This document shows positions 36,367 through 47,944 of a stretch of 64,000 nt of DNA, piece by piece. How positions within the stretch are numbered: position 1 is the stretch's first letter; each line of letters opens with the position of its first letter. The notes beneath the pieces were generated by a model, which worked only from the letters and a program-made list of their open reading frames with translations, had not been told where the DNA came from and ran no database searches. The position numbers and the translations under genes were made by a program. Source of the stretch: Lunularia cruciata (lineage: Eukaryota > Streptophyta > Marchantiopsida > Lunulariales > Lunulariaceae); contig OX419758.1 in NCBI GenBank assembly GCA_948567375.1, forward strand, positions 22,697,001 to 22,761,000. Reading direction: 5' to 3'.

Positions 36367-36909
36367 GAATGGGTGTCTCCAATTGTCATTGTGAAGAAAA
36401 AGAATGGCAAGCTTTAGGTATGTGTGGATTACAAGAAGCTCAATGTTGTTACTAAGAAGGACTACTACCCATTGCCATTCATTTATGAGATCTTTGAAGA
36501 GGTTGCAAGTCATGAGAGGTACAGTTTTGGAGATGGTTATAATGGATAGAACCAAATCAAGATTGCACCAGAGCATCAACAACTCACCACATTCACCACA
36601 CCTTGGGGAACTTATGCTTTCAAGGTCATGCCTTTTGGGCTTTGCAATGTTCCAGCCACATTCCAACGGTTCATGAACAAGGTATTTGAACCTTTCATTG
36701 GGAAATTTGTGAGAGACTTCATTGATGACTTTTGTGTTTATGGGAGCAAGGAGGAGCACTTTGAGCACCTAATCAAAGTCTTACAATGCTTAGATGAGGC
36801 AAATGCATCACTCAACCCAAAGAAATGCATTTTTGGATATAAAGAAGGTCTACTTTTGGGGCACATCATCTCCAAGGATGGAATAGCAATTGATCTTGAG
36901 AGAAGGTGA
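36367..36909 (+). pseudogene. reverse transcriptase core, unit 2 (broken)
   Basis: VSPIVIVKKKNGKL then a private TAG (TTTAGGTATG; unit 1 has Trp), shared TAG 36547-36549, then an open stretch 36628-36909. The catalytic box is FIDD in VRDFIDDFCVYG. A two-base AG insertion near 36901 shifts the frame into the next piece. Confidence 0.85.
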
Positions 36910-37655
36910 GGAAAATCTCAGACCTTCCATTCTCTTCAAGCTTGACAAACTTATGCCAATTTTTGGGGATAGTTGGATACTATAGGAGGTTCATCTTCTC
37001 ATTTTCCAACAAGGTTTATGCATTGACCATCTACATGAAGAAGGGTGTAGATTACATGGTGATTTTGGAGGACAAGGAGGTTCTCAAAGCTTTTGAGGAG
37101 CTCAAGCAATCCCTTGTTGTAGCTCTAATTTGTGCTAAACCTTATTGGAGTAAGCCTTTCATCCTCTACAATGATGCTTCTTATGTAGCTATAGGATGCA
37201 CTTTGAGTAAATTAGACCAAGATGGGCATGACAATCCAATAGCTTATGCTAGTAGGCAGATGGTTTTAGCACAGAAGAACTACTCAGTCATAGAGAGAGA
37301 AGGGTTGGCAGTGATCTTTGGTCTCAAGAAGTTAAGACTCTACTTGATTGGAGGGAAAGCCACCATTGTCACGGATCACAAGGCTTTGAAGTACATCTTC
37401 AACAAGCCTAATGTTGAAGGGAGACTAGCAAGGTGGATGATACTCTTGTTTGAGTGTGACTACACCATTGAGGATAGGCCAAGAAAGAAACATGCAAATG
37501 CTGATTTGTTATCAAGAGCCTATGATCATGATGGAGATGAGCCAATGGATGATTCCTTCCCGGATGAGGAGCTCATGACAATCTCAATCACTCAAGAGGT
37601 TCCAATGGAGTACAAGGAGATTGTGGATTTTGTGACAAGAGGTAATTATCCATAA
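36906..37655 (+). pseudogene. RT thumb/connection and RNase H, unit 2
   Basis: 249 codons open. The connection domain is followed by RNase H with Asp in LYNDAS, Glu in EREGLAV and Asp in VTDHKAL all present, ending KHANADLLSRAYD. The stop at 37653-37655 replaces a sense codon present in unit 1. This is one of the best-preserved domains in the array. Confidence 0.85.
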
Positions 37656-37763
37656 GGGATACATGCTAGGGAGAGGAAGGCCCTTGTAGCAAGATCTAGA
37701 CCTTACACAATGGTGGAGGATATTCTTTTTCACCAAGGAGCAGATGGTCTTCTTTGAAGAGCA

Positions 37764-38609
37764 ATGGGTATGGAAGAGTCTATCCTACTTATAAAGGAGT
37801 TTCATGAAGGTTTAGTATGTGGAGGACACTTTGCAGGAAAGGTGATTGCTTTCAAGATTCTAGATGCAGGTTACCATTGGAGATGGATTTTCAATGATTG
37901 TCTTGATTTTTGCAAAACTTGTCATGTTTGTGAAGCTTTTGCTAGAATGTCTACATCCACTCCACCACTTAGATCTATTCCATTGCTAGGACCTTTTGAG
38001 AAGTGGGGAATTGATTTTGTAGGTCCTCCCAATAGAACCCGAAGGAACAATTGGTACATTGTGGTAGTTACTAATTACCTTACCAAGTGGGTTGAGGCTA
38101 GACCATTGAGGGACAAGAATGAAGATGAAGTTGGTATATTTCTTTATGAACACATTATCACTAGGTTTGGATGCCCTTTGGAGTTGGTTTCTGATAGAGG
38201 AGGAGAGTTTACGGGAAGCATTACTACAGCCATGCTACGACATTTCTCTATCACACATGGAGTAACTACATCCTATAAGCCAAATTCCAATGGCTTGGCA
38301 GAGAGAACCAATCAGACTTTGTGCATGATGTTGGCCAAAGATGCAAAAATGGAGGGGGCTAAACATCATCGGGACAAGAGGATTCATGCAGTTTTGTGGG
38401 AGTATAGGACAACCATGAAAACTTCCACGAGATATTCTCCATTTCAATTGGTGTATGGTATTGAGTCTACCTTACCTATTCACTTTGATCTTCCTACCTT
38501 CCAAAGCATTCATAGGAGATTGAAGAAAGCACAAGGAGCTGATGTAGAGAAGTCAAGGAAGGATCAACTCATGGAGTTGGAAGAGGCAAGAGCAGCTTCT
38601 ATGGTTTGA
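37764..38609 (+). pseudogene. integrase, unit 2 (open but detached)
   Basis: 281 codons. HHCC-type zinc region (FHEGLVCGGH ... FCKTCHVC), catalytic Asp in GIDFVG, Asp in LVSDRGGEF and Glu in GLAERTNQ complete the D,D,E triad. It ends at TGA 38607-38609, shared with unit 1; C-terminal homology continues to about 38880 without a chromodomain. Confidence 0.85.
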
Positions 38610-38929
38610 GTGAAGCAAGCCCAAAGGAAACAGAAACAAAAGGAGAGCTATGCAAGAGGTAAGGCAAGAAGAAGGTGGAGCCTTTCAAAGAAGGTGATTG
38701 GGTAATGTTGTTTGATTCCATTTGATTCAAGAGAGTGCAAAAGAAGTTTTTGCCTAAGTACTTTGGACCTTTCATAGTGGAGAAAGTGTGGGGCAATTTT
38801 ACCTATTATCTCAAGGAGTTGGGAGGGAGACACTTTGATAGGATTAACTATGATAAGTTGAAGATGTACCATAGAAGGTAGAGAGACCTTCACTTTCAAG
38901 ACAAAGTGAAAACTTAGTCCGGGGGTAAA

Positions 38930-39622
38930 TGTAACACCCATTTGTGCATGTGTGTGGTATTGTGATATTTAGCTTGGTATTACAAGTACTTAAGAGATAT
39001 TATTTATATAGAGATAAAGGATGGTTCTATATTAGTCATGGTTAGCTAAAGTTAGTCATAGCTAAGATAGAGGGGACCTTACTTTAGAGGAGGTAGAAAA
39101 GATGAGCACCACTATTTTGGATTTTAGTGTGTTGACTTGGTATAATTCCTAGGTGTTTGGCTTTGAGGAAAGAGTTGAGAACTCTTGGGCCCGCAAGCCT
39201 TTTTGTTTTGGATTCTTCTTTAGTCTAAGGATAGCCCATGTAAAGGAATCCTTGACTTAGTGGTTGGGTCAAGATAAGACCACATGCTTAGGGGAATATG
39301 CCCATATGAATGGATATTCCTTTCTACTTTTTGACTTGACTTGACTTTTAGTCTAGTAACTTGAGTCACTACGGTAATTAGTAACTTTGGTACGCTACTA
39401 TTTCACAAGTATATAAACAAGGGGTGAGGAGGTACTCATCATCCTTTCATTTTGCAACTATTTCTCTCTCATTGAGTTCTCTAGTGAGCAATGTCTTGAT
39501 TCTTGGAGTGTTAACCTTGGAGGAGTATGATGGAGTTGGGGTTCCTTGCCTTCTTAGTCCATAGTGCACTACCATTATAGCCATGAGAGGTTCATCCTGA
39601 GTGAGAGACAGGCCGGCTCACA
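38930..39622 (+). mobile_element. LTR C, right-hand LTR of the array
   Basis: 693 bp, TGTAACACCC to GGCTCACA; TATATAAA at 39410-39417. The flank after it (TATCA) does not match the five bases before LTR A (TGCTC), so the array has no TSD. Confidence 0.95.
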
Positions 39623-39959
39623 TATCACAAACAAGCATATCTATGAGGATGTTAGTAAGGATGTGAGTGTGTATTATTCACAAAGATCTGCCTAAATCTT
39701 CCTAGAATTTAGGGTGACAAAGTCAACAAATTGAGGGATTATTGTACATGTCGGGCATAACAGTAAGTCACAAACAAGCCAAAGATATGTTTGGAATGCA
39801 TATGTCCCAAAGTCTATTGTAGTAGTAGGTGCCAATAAGAAAGGACAGTCTTGTATGAATCTACCAGCCAATTGGAGAGCTACTAGTGCCCATGCACCTA
39901 GATATGTGGCTAGTGTAATGGCCTTTTGCAATATGTGTCAGTAATTTATGGGTGATAGT
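39623..39959. other. unassigned sequence right of the array
   Basis: No match elsewhere in the window. A 79-codon minus frame (39692-39931) has no recognised motif. Confidence 0.35.
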
Positions 39960-40610
39960 AGCATATGAAAAGATTCATGTTATGACTTTTGGATTCCATT
40001 GAATAGAGCCATTACTTTAAACTTGGGGATATAAAAAGAAAACATAATGTTTTGGAAACTTCTCTCCTCCACTTTCAATGGAGGAAGATCTCATTCATTT
40101 TGTCTTGATAAGGTTTCCTTTTAAACCATTTGACTATATCTTAATTTTGATATTTTCTTTTAATTTTATGACCTAATTATTCCAAAGACTTCATTTGACT
40201 CATTGGTATGATTTTTGATTTGGTATTTTTCAACCAAACATGTTGCTTTTGGAATCAAATTCAAATTTATTTTTCTCATTTTCCATTTCAACTTACATAA
40301 TTAGTGGATGCATGATGATATTATAAAAATTCTAATGGTTTTCAAGTTAGAATAATTAAAAATGATTTACTTTACAGTTGTCACTTGTTTGGAAAAAGAA
40401 GGAATGATCTAATAAAAATTGAGTTCATGATTGCTCAAGATAAATTATATTCATTTGCAATATCTTTCCTACATGATGCAATCAAGAAAGAATTACTAGA
40501 ACTAGTAATCCATCCGAATCATCAATTTTAACACTTTAGTTTTTAGTAGCATGTACTCTCAAGAACATTTAATTGCATTCCACTCACATGTAAAAACTAA
40601 GATGCTTGAT
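39960..40610. repeat. interspersed repeat S4, copy 3
   Basis: Matches 14330-15010 (TTCATGTTATGACTTTTGG, ATTCATTTGCAAT, AGCATGTACTCTCAA). Truncated at both ends relative to copy 2. Confidence 0.6.
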
Positions 40611-40919
40611 ATGGATCAAGAGGTGGAGAGCATCCAAGGAGAAAGCCAAGATTCACTTGGTAGCTATCAATGTGCAATTCTAGTGAACACCACAACAAAG
40701 CGGCTATCCAACTTGAAGATATGGCTGCATAGCTGAAGAAAGAGAAGGAGGATCAGACAACAGAGCAACCTTGACTGGTGGATGAGATAACTCCCAAAAT
40801 CCAAACATTGCACAATTGCTCAAAAGAAGAACAAGAAAAAATCCTCAAACAAAGGAGAGAATTTTTTTGATCAATTTGTAGAGATGATGGAGGAAGTAGC
40901 ACAAGGAAAGATGGAAACT
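40611..40919 (+). other. unassigned, purine-rich; possible decayed coding
   Basis: Reads as charged Glu/Lys-rich peptide in shifting frames, with stops. No family recognised. Confidence 0.25.
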
Positions 40920-41150
40920 ATACCTCATCCCTACAATTTTGAGCTTCCTATAAGAAGATTCCCTAAATATTCCCTTTGGTCAAACCTATTTGACCAACCA
41001 GATAGGACAAGGATTGACATGTTATCCATCCATGAAACTAATCTAAGTGTGGAGCTTGCTGATATGTCATCAATCCATGTATTTGATCCAAGGGTGGAGC
41101 TTCCTTTGGGAGGATCCTCCTTGCTATATAATAAAGAGAAGGTGTTCCTT
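40920..41150 (+). repeat. interspersed repeat S3, copy 3
   Basis: Matches 24510-24699 block by block (CCTTTGGTCAAAC, GATCCAAGGGTGGA, TATATAATAAAG). Here the sequence continues past the point where the LTR array interrupts the copy at 24699. Confidence 0.65.
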
Positions 41151-41254
41151 TGGGGCATCTCAATTTTGAGTGTGAAGCTTTGTGTCTCTTTTCTTTTGTT
41201 TCTCTTGAGGGCTCTCATGTCCTTGGAATATTACAAGCGGGCTTTTTATGTGAA

Positions 41255-44200
41255 CCACCACCTTTAGGATTGACTTGGAATTTACTCGTAGTGAAAGTGG
41301 TCTAAATTTTCCATTTTGTGTAGTGCACCACAAGGAGTGACACTACACTCTTTTGTGAGTAGTTCCTACCCAAGTGGTTAAATAGGAAATAATAAACAAA
41401 TTGCAACTTATTAGTGATATTTCACCTTCCTTTTAATCATTTCCAACTTGTATCCTAGAGAGAATGCCTATTATTGTTGTTTTTGTCACTATTGTCTTAT
41501 TGGTATATATTGTCAATATTGAATGAATATATGTATACCAAGGAGAAATGATGACATGATGATAGTCAATATTGAATGACTTGTTCTTGATGTTTTACTA
41601 CTATTTGGTTGATATTGAGTCAATACATGTAAACCTAAGAGAAACGATGATAAGATGATTGATGATGCTCAATATTGAATGCAATGACTAAAGGCTTGCA
41701 CTTTTGATTGCATATTTTGAAAAAATTGAAGAAAGATTAAAATATTGGTATCTTAAAGATTATATTAAAGAAGCCCAAGCCTCTAGGATGTTGACCATCC
41801 ACATGAGTGCCAAAAGGACCAATTTGGGTTTATCTTTGTATGCCAAGAGGCTTTTCAACAAATTTTGTAGTCTTAGTGTTCTTGCAAAGTTTATTTTATA
41901 ACAAGTCTATACTTTGGGTAGAAAACTTCACATTACCATAGACATGTGAAACTCTCAACCCAAAGTTAGAGACCAGTTACAAATTAGAGTATTTGGTATG
42001 AGTGGAAATGCATAAAGTTAACTCTTTTAGGTTTTAAGGCAAGAAGTACTAAAAAATACAATTAATTTAATTTGCAAATTTATTTAAGGTTTTATTGGAA
42101 AGTTTTCTTTGGTTCAATTTAAAACATTTGGATGTTTAAGTTTTTTTTTTCTTTCTTGTTGTTTTTTTAGCAACTAAGAAAAGTGATGACAATGAAGTGT
42201 ATATCACTATCTCAAGAATACCAAAGTGGTAAAAGAAACAAATAGTTTCTTATGGTCCTCATGTGTTAAAATATTTTATTTAGTGTAGATTATCTATGCT
42301 TTCTTTATGAATATTCTAAATTTTTGAGACTGAGACTAAAAACTATGTTTGGACTAGCACACTTTGAAGAAAAGATATTAAGTACTCAAGGTAAATTATA
42401 CCATGTAAGTTTTGGAATAGTAAAGTTATGCATAACTAGACTTTGTTTTCCTAATGGCTAGAGTTTTGGATGAGAGTATTGATATATGTAGAAGTTGATT
42501 GTATCAATTATCTTCCTAAAAATTTGAAAAAGAAAATTGAGAATAAGTAAGTCAAGAAAATTTTTTTTTATAGATGCTTGATGTGGATCTGTATCTGTGC
42601 TTAAAATTAGCCTTTAAAATTGGAGAGAAAATAAACAGGGTTTTATCTAAAATATAGACTGAATATGGGGTTGTAATGCATATATCTTCAACAACTTCAA
42701 GCACTTCTAAAAGCTAAATGGACATCAAGATCTAATCCTCACAAGCCAAAGTAGAGAAAAGAATTAAGCAAAAAAGTTAAAAATTATGATATACTTTGGT
42801 ACATTTTCCAAAGAATTTGGTGTGAATTTGATCAATTAGTTAGACTTTTCAATCTAATAGGTTGTTGATTTATGTTAAAACAAGCTTAATTATACAATCT
42901 AGTGATTGTGAGTTTGGTACTTTGGCTTAGTTATGCTCACAAAAGAAAGTGAATTATTGTAACTTGGATATAACACTCTAATTTGTCCAAGTAATTATTA
43001 CAATAGTCATGTGAGGAAGATAATTCAGTTCTATTTCAAATTCTAGAACTCCTTGATCATCCCTTATATCAAGATGGTCTTCACTAAAGGAAGCTTTTGT
43101 CTCTTTTGCAACTTCTCCATTGATCCTTGTTGTTGTCAAAGATTTTCTTTCCATTATAAGGATGACTAGTCAGAACTTGAAGTAAGGATATATGAGCAAG
43201 TGACTCCAGCAGATTCTTGAGCAGATCATAGTCTCCTTGAATTTATAGACTTAGAAAGTATAAAAGTCTTTCCTCTTTTGAATTCTTCTTGTTGAGCTCT
43301 TTTATCTTTTCTCTAGTTCCTTCCTTTACATTTAATCTTGTGGACATCTATATCCCTTCAAGACAATGTGGATCACTCTTGTGGAAAATTTTCTTCACAT
43401 CTTATCCTCCAAGCTTTGTACATGTATCTTCTACTTTATTTTCCTTTTGGTTTGTCAATAATTTATATGAAATATCTTTTTTGATTGAGTTTGATCTAGA
43501 AGCTCTTGTTAGGTTCAACAATCCTTTATTAAGAACTTTCCATTTCTCCTATGATCTATGCCTTGAACAGCTAGAGCTTGATTCATCGTCCACTTTCTTC
43601 TGGATGCTTGTTATTACTTCTCTATCAAAGGCTCAACAATAAGTCTTGACCTAATAAAAATTTATTGTGGGATATTGATGGCTGGATGATCTTTACTTTT
43701 CTCTTTCCTAGGATCCTATTTGATCCAATTGTCCTTTTTTCCCAAGATCCTATTTGATCCTTGTGCTCCTTAATCAAGAAGCTTGCAACCCTTTTACTCA
43801 TATCATCAGAAAATGAGTGTTTCTCTTATCTATAAAAATCCAAATCCTTCAAAGGAGACAAAGGAGTAGAATTCTCAACAAAATGATGAACCATCTTTTG
43901 AGGCCTTCACCTCCATCTCTTTATTTTCTTGTTCATTTTTTATTTCCTATCTCCTTGATCTCTTGATATCTTTTGTGTACTTTGCTATACTTCCTTTGCT
44001 ACTTTCTTCTCCAAGCAAAATCTTGTTTCTATTGCAAAAAAATTACCAATTTTATCTCAATAGGCTTATTATAATCTCTCTCTTGTAATATTATAATCAT
44101 CATAAATGGATAAACCTTTGCTTCTCTCATTTTCATTGTAGATTTTGCAGAGCTTTAGATGCATGTTCTACTTCAAATGTGTTAAAAATTAACATCCACA

Positions 44201-44942
44201 AAATTTTGGTGTTGCAAGTTTCTCACAAATCATACTTGCTTCCTTTGGACTATTTGCTTATGAAACTACAGATTACCATCATTGAAGCATGCTCCAATCC
44301 TTGGAGGTGGCTAACCAAAATAGGCCTTTGTTGAGGTCATTAGTAATAAGAGGGACATAAGGAGGATGAACAAAGTAGGGATGTATGTATTCTAGTGACA
44401 TAATGAAAAGACTTTATTCACAAAAATTTATTGAAAATACTTAATTTGAGGGACTTGAAATTTAAAAAAACTGTGACCTTGCATTGAAAAATTATAACAC
44501 TTTATCTTGAATCACCCCTTTGAATTTTTCTTCCTTGTTATAGAGGAGTCGTTTGAACTTTAAGCTCATTAGGTATTTCACTAAATGATTAATTGAACAA
44601 ACTTCTTCCTTTGGTAAATTAAGAGTTGATGACTTCTCCTTTGACCTCACTTTGTCTCTCATGCTTGTGCTTCATATTCTTTTCCTATATTCTTGCCAAG
44701 AATTTGAAAGAAGACTTCATTTTGTGTTAGGATTTCAAAAGACATTTCTTCTTCCCTTGGTCATGTTTAGACCTCTTCTTATCCTTCATTTTCCTTTAAG
44801 ATTTATAAATTTTTCCTTGTTCATCAAAAGTGATATTAGTAAGTTGATGAAAAATCTACCAGTTGAATAATTGCCATGTTTTGATAACTCAACTAGAGTG
44901 TATCTCTAGAACTTCCTCTCTCTTTGCATGTCTACATAAACC
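41255..44942 (-). repeat. paralogous segment S2, copy 2, left part
   Basis: Collinear with 4210-8477, lacking the S3 insertion and the 113-bp duplication of copy 1. It ends at CATAAACC, the first half of the R2-like TSD. No protein family is recognised. Confidence 0.75.
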
Positions 44943-45510
44943 TTCACAATTTGGAATTGTTTTTGATGCATGCTCCATTCAAAATCCATGATTTCTTTCT
45001 TGTCTTTTACATGAAGATTACCATCTTATGAAAGGCAAGTCCAATTTATACAAAATTGGAGGAGTTTGGGAGAATGGGGAGATGGGAGAGGAGAAGGAGA
45101 GATGTGAGAAGAAAGATTGATATTTTCTGAGTGCTGTCTAGCATATAGCACTTGAGTGAATAGTCTATTCTCTTTGTTTTTCAATTTTGGTTCCATTGGT
45201 ACCTAGATTGAAGACTATGGAGAATTGAGTAAAAAGTTATGAGGATTTTTAGGGTTTAGAGTGATCATTACACATTGAGACTGATGGGGTTGGAAATTTT
45301 CATTTCTAATCTCTTTTTTTCATGATTGAGTACCTTGTGAATTTAGTTTGAAATTTTGGAGATGAAAATTGAAAGTTATGTAAGTTAATAATTTTTAGGG
45401 TTCGGAGATATTGTATTTTCTTATGTGAGTTGGGATGTGAGTGGTTGTGGTTTTGCAAGTAAGGGGAGATATGGAGATCATGTGTTACTATTGTTATTCT
45501 TGTGCTAGCC

Positions 45511-46655
45511 ATGGCTACACTTCCCCATGTGGGGTTGCCTAGAGTGGCTTGGGATACACCTACCCAATGTGTCACCAATGCTTTACCTTACAAGGGGTAA
45601 CGATCCATGTGGGAAGGATGCACAAGGACTATGATTGGATCACTTGAGATGCCCATGTGAGGTGAGAAAGTACATCAACAATAGGGACAATCAAAATTAT
45701 GCATGCTTCTTCTATCCCTTTGTTGACTATTCTAAGACTACCAATCGAGTCATGGGAGTGCTTAGCTTCTCAAGGGGTTGAATTTTGGAGTTATTTGAGA
45801 CTAGTTTTCCATGTCCACGTCTATTCCATAGGCTACCCTACACACTCCATATGAGGCTAGACAAGCTTTTTGCCTACCCCTTGATTTTTTGGCACGTGAT
45901 CCCTTGGACGAGTTATCATGGCTCCTATTCTTCTTACTCCCTCAAAGGTATCTTTGTTATGCTAGAGGCAGACGTGTAGAGCATAGAGAGTTGCCTACTA
46001 GAGTTCATTGATTCCGAGTGGGGGATAGGGTGGCCCTTCAGGAAGGGCTACACATTTTAGAAGATAGGCTTTGCCCACATGATACCATAGAGTCTACTCA
46101 ACTATAAAGGTGTAGGACATTAGATCAAGCATGAGAGTTTAGTGGAGCAGCACAAGTGCTACACCCTTTGTCTATGGCAGGTCCTATTGTTGATACTATA
46201 TTTTACCTATGCTCACTACATCCTATAGCAGTAGTGGGACTACCACTAGATGTCTTAGATTATAAGCATGAGCAGCCTTTATGACTCAATAGGTCAGTTT
46301 TTGTACAAGCATTATGCATTGCCTCCTGCCTTTCCTCAGAAGGCTTGTCAAGGATGGTTTATGAGCACCTTAGAGAATTTTTTTTAGGCATATGATCCTT
46401 CTAGTGGTTTACCAAGTTGTTTCAAGTGGTTGTAATAGTAGCGGGAGGAGACATTCCTATGTTGGTTAGTCGAGTATTATGTGCTATTCAACTTCTTGTG
46501 ATGGAGAAAGATACGGGGAGCATTAGACCAATTGTGATTAGAGAGGTCTTTTGCATTTGGTTAGTTGTACCATTGTCCTTCAACATCATTCTCACTTTTG
46601 ATAGCACCTCAATCCACATCAGTTTGGAGTAGCTATACTTAGAAGATGTGAGGCT
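45511..46655 (+). pseudogene. R2-like polyprotein N-terminal part, copy 2
   Basis: Begins at ATG 45511, aligned with 17092. The finger region is degraded (stop just after the Cys half). Open remnants 45785-45979 and 46417-46632 match the copy 1 regions at 17360 and 18002. Interrupted at 46655 by the chromovirus. Confidence 0.75.
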
Positions 46656-46660
46656 ATATC

Positions 46661-47083
46661 TGTAAAAGACCAAAACCGAGGAGAGAAATAGGAGAATGGA
46701 AGCTCACATTGGGACACTTGAATGAGGGAAAACTCCGAATGCCTAGCATGAGCTTCGGCCTTGGTATTTATAGGTAGCATACAAGACCCTTGAAGCTTCT
46801 CAAGAAGTTTCCTTGAGCCGCTTTCTTGGAGTGCAAGCCAAGTTAACTAGGAAGCTTCTCAAGAAGCTTCCTTCTAGAAGCCGCCTACTTGGCGTGCAAG
46901 CTAAGCTAGTTAGAAGCTTCTAGAAGCTTCCTTCTAGAAGCTACCTGCTTAGGGCGCAAGTTAGCTAGTTGGGAAGCTTCCTAAGAAGCTTCTTAGATGC
47001 TTCTAGAATATTCTAGGCTATTTTGTCTTATTCTCTACTTTGTAAGCCTGACTAACTTCGTCACTAAACTCCATATTGTTACA
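46661..47083 (-). repeat. 3' LTR of chromovirus
   Basis: 423 bp, minus-strand TGTAACAATATGG to GGTCTTTTACA. TATA box at 46765-46772 (minus). Confidence 0.96.
46780..47015 (-). promoter_or_regulatory. U3 heat-shock-element cluster, 3' LTR
   Basis: GAAGCTTCTAGAAGCTTC at 46913-46930 is a perfect four-unit nGAAnnTTC array. TTCTAGAATATTC near 47010 and several GAAGCTTC repeats add more units. All lie upstream of the minus-strand TATA box. The spacing and phase match plant heat-shock-factor sites; activity is inferred. Confidence 0.65.
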
Positions 47084-47097
47084 TATTCCCCCGCCGC
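47084..47097 (-). promoter_or_regulatory. polypurine tract
   Basis: Minus-strand GCGGCGGGGGAATA directly upstream of the 3' LTR, the expected plus-strand priming site. Confidence 0.75.
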
Positions 47098-47131
47098 TAG
47101 TTGGTGACGTCCTCGTCGCCAGTGAAGCTTT

Positions 47132-47302
47132 GAATTCCTTGATGGCCATCTGTGCATTCTGGAGGTGAGAAAGAGGTTCCCATGTAGCATCATGAAGGGG
47201 ATACCCTTTCCAAAGGACCTTGTACTCCGTATGTTGGTGACGGCGTCGTTGAATATGGCGACGCGCAAGGATATGATCAACTTCGTACTCCTCATGATCA
47301 TT
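47132..47302 (-). pseudogene. chromodomain of integrase C-terminus
   Basis: Minus-strand translation gives EYEVDHILARRH, EYKVLWKGYPLHDATWEP and AQMAIKEF, a classic chromodomain with the aromatic and WEP residues in place. It marks the element as a chromovirus and would act in targeting integration to modified chromatin (family knowledge). It is open here but downstream of earlier lesions. Confidence 0.88.
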
Positions 47303-47332
47303 GATAGGGACAGGAAGAGGGGGAGGTTGGAC

Positions 47333-47923
47333 TCAAGAGGAAAAGGAAGAAGGGTTAGGAACAAAGGGTTTCAACTTGGAAATATGAAAGACAGGATGGA
47401 TACGCATGTGACAAGGTAAGGCAAGACGATAAGCAACAGGAGAGATAATGTGGGTGATATCAAAGAGTCCTATCCAATTAGGAGCAAGTTTACGAACTTG
47501 GGTATCAAGTGGGAGAGGGAGGTTACTAGAGGATAGCATGACTTTATCACCAACTTCAAAGGTGAGATCACGACGATGATGGTCTGCATATTGTTTTTGG
47601 CGATTCTAAGCAACAAGGAGGTGAGATTTGGCTTGTTGGAGAGATTAAGATATAGTGGTCAAGAATGTAGAAGTATGAGGAACCTGAGAGGGAGGGGGAG
47701 CAAGAAGAGAATCTGGAACAAGCGGATCTTGGCCAAAATTGAGAAAGAAGGGAGAAAATCCAGTGCTTGCCTGTTTGGAATTGTTGTAGGCAAATTTTGC
47801 AGCTGCAAGACATTCATCCCAGTTGGTATGGTGGACATTGACAAAGGCCCGCAACATATCCTCCAATGTACGATTGGCGCGTTCGGTTTGTCCATCAGTT
47901 TGAGGATGATAGACCGTGGACAA
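47333..47923 (-). pseudogene. integrase C-terminal half
   Basis: 47645-47923 starts STVYHPQTDGQTERANRTL, holding the catalytic Glu. After a frameshift, 47333-47539 carries the GPY/F-like module (KLAPNWIGLFDI, HPVFHISKLKPF) that precedes the chromodomain. The usual GPF is altered to GLF. Confidence 0.85.
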
Positions 47924-47944
47924 AGCAAGCTTGGTGCCGAGTAT

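Larger units (their letters stand above)
32504..38929 (+). mobile_element. Ty3/gypsy array, internal unit 2
   Basis: 6,426 bp collinear with unit 1 but better preserved. The leader from 32504 to about 33200 is non-coding. It ends in GGGGGTAAA before LTR C. Similarity to unit 1 is about 93% in the leader and about 99% in the RNase H and integrase region by hand count. Confidence 0.92.

Noticed and set aside
24700-39622. The tandem array as an assembly artefact
   Set aside because: The two units and three LTRs differ at many positions, unevenly, which a collapsed or duplicated assembly would not produce.
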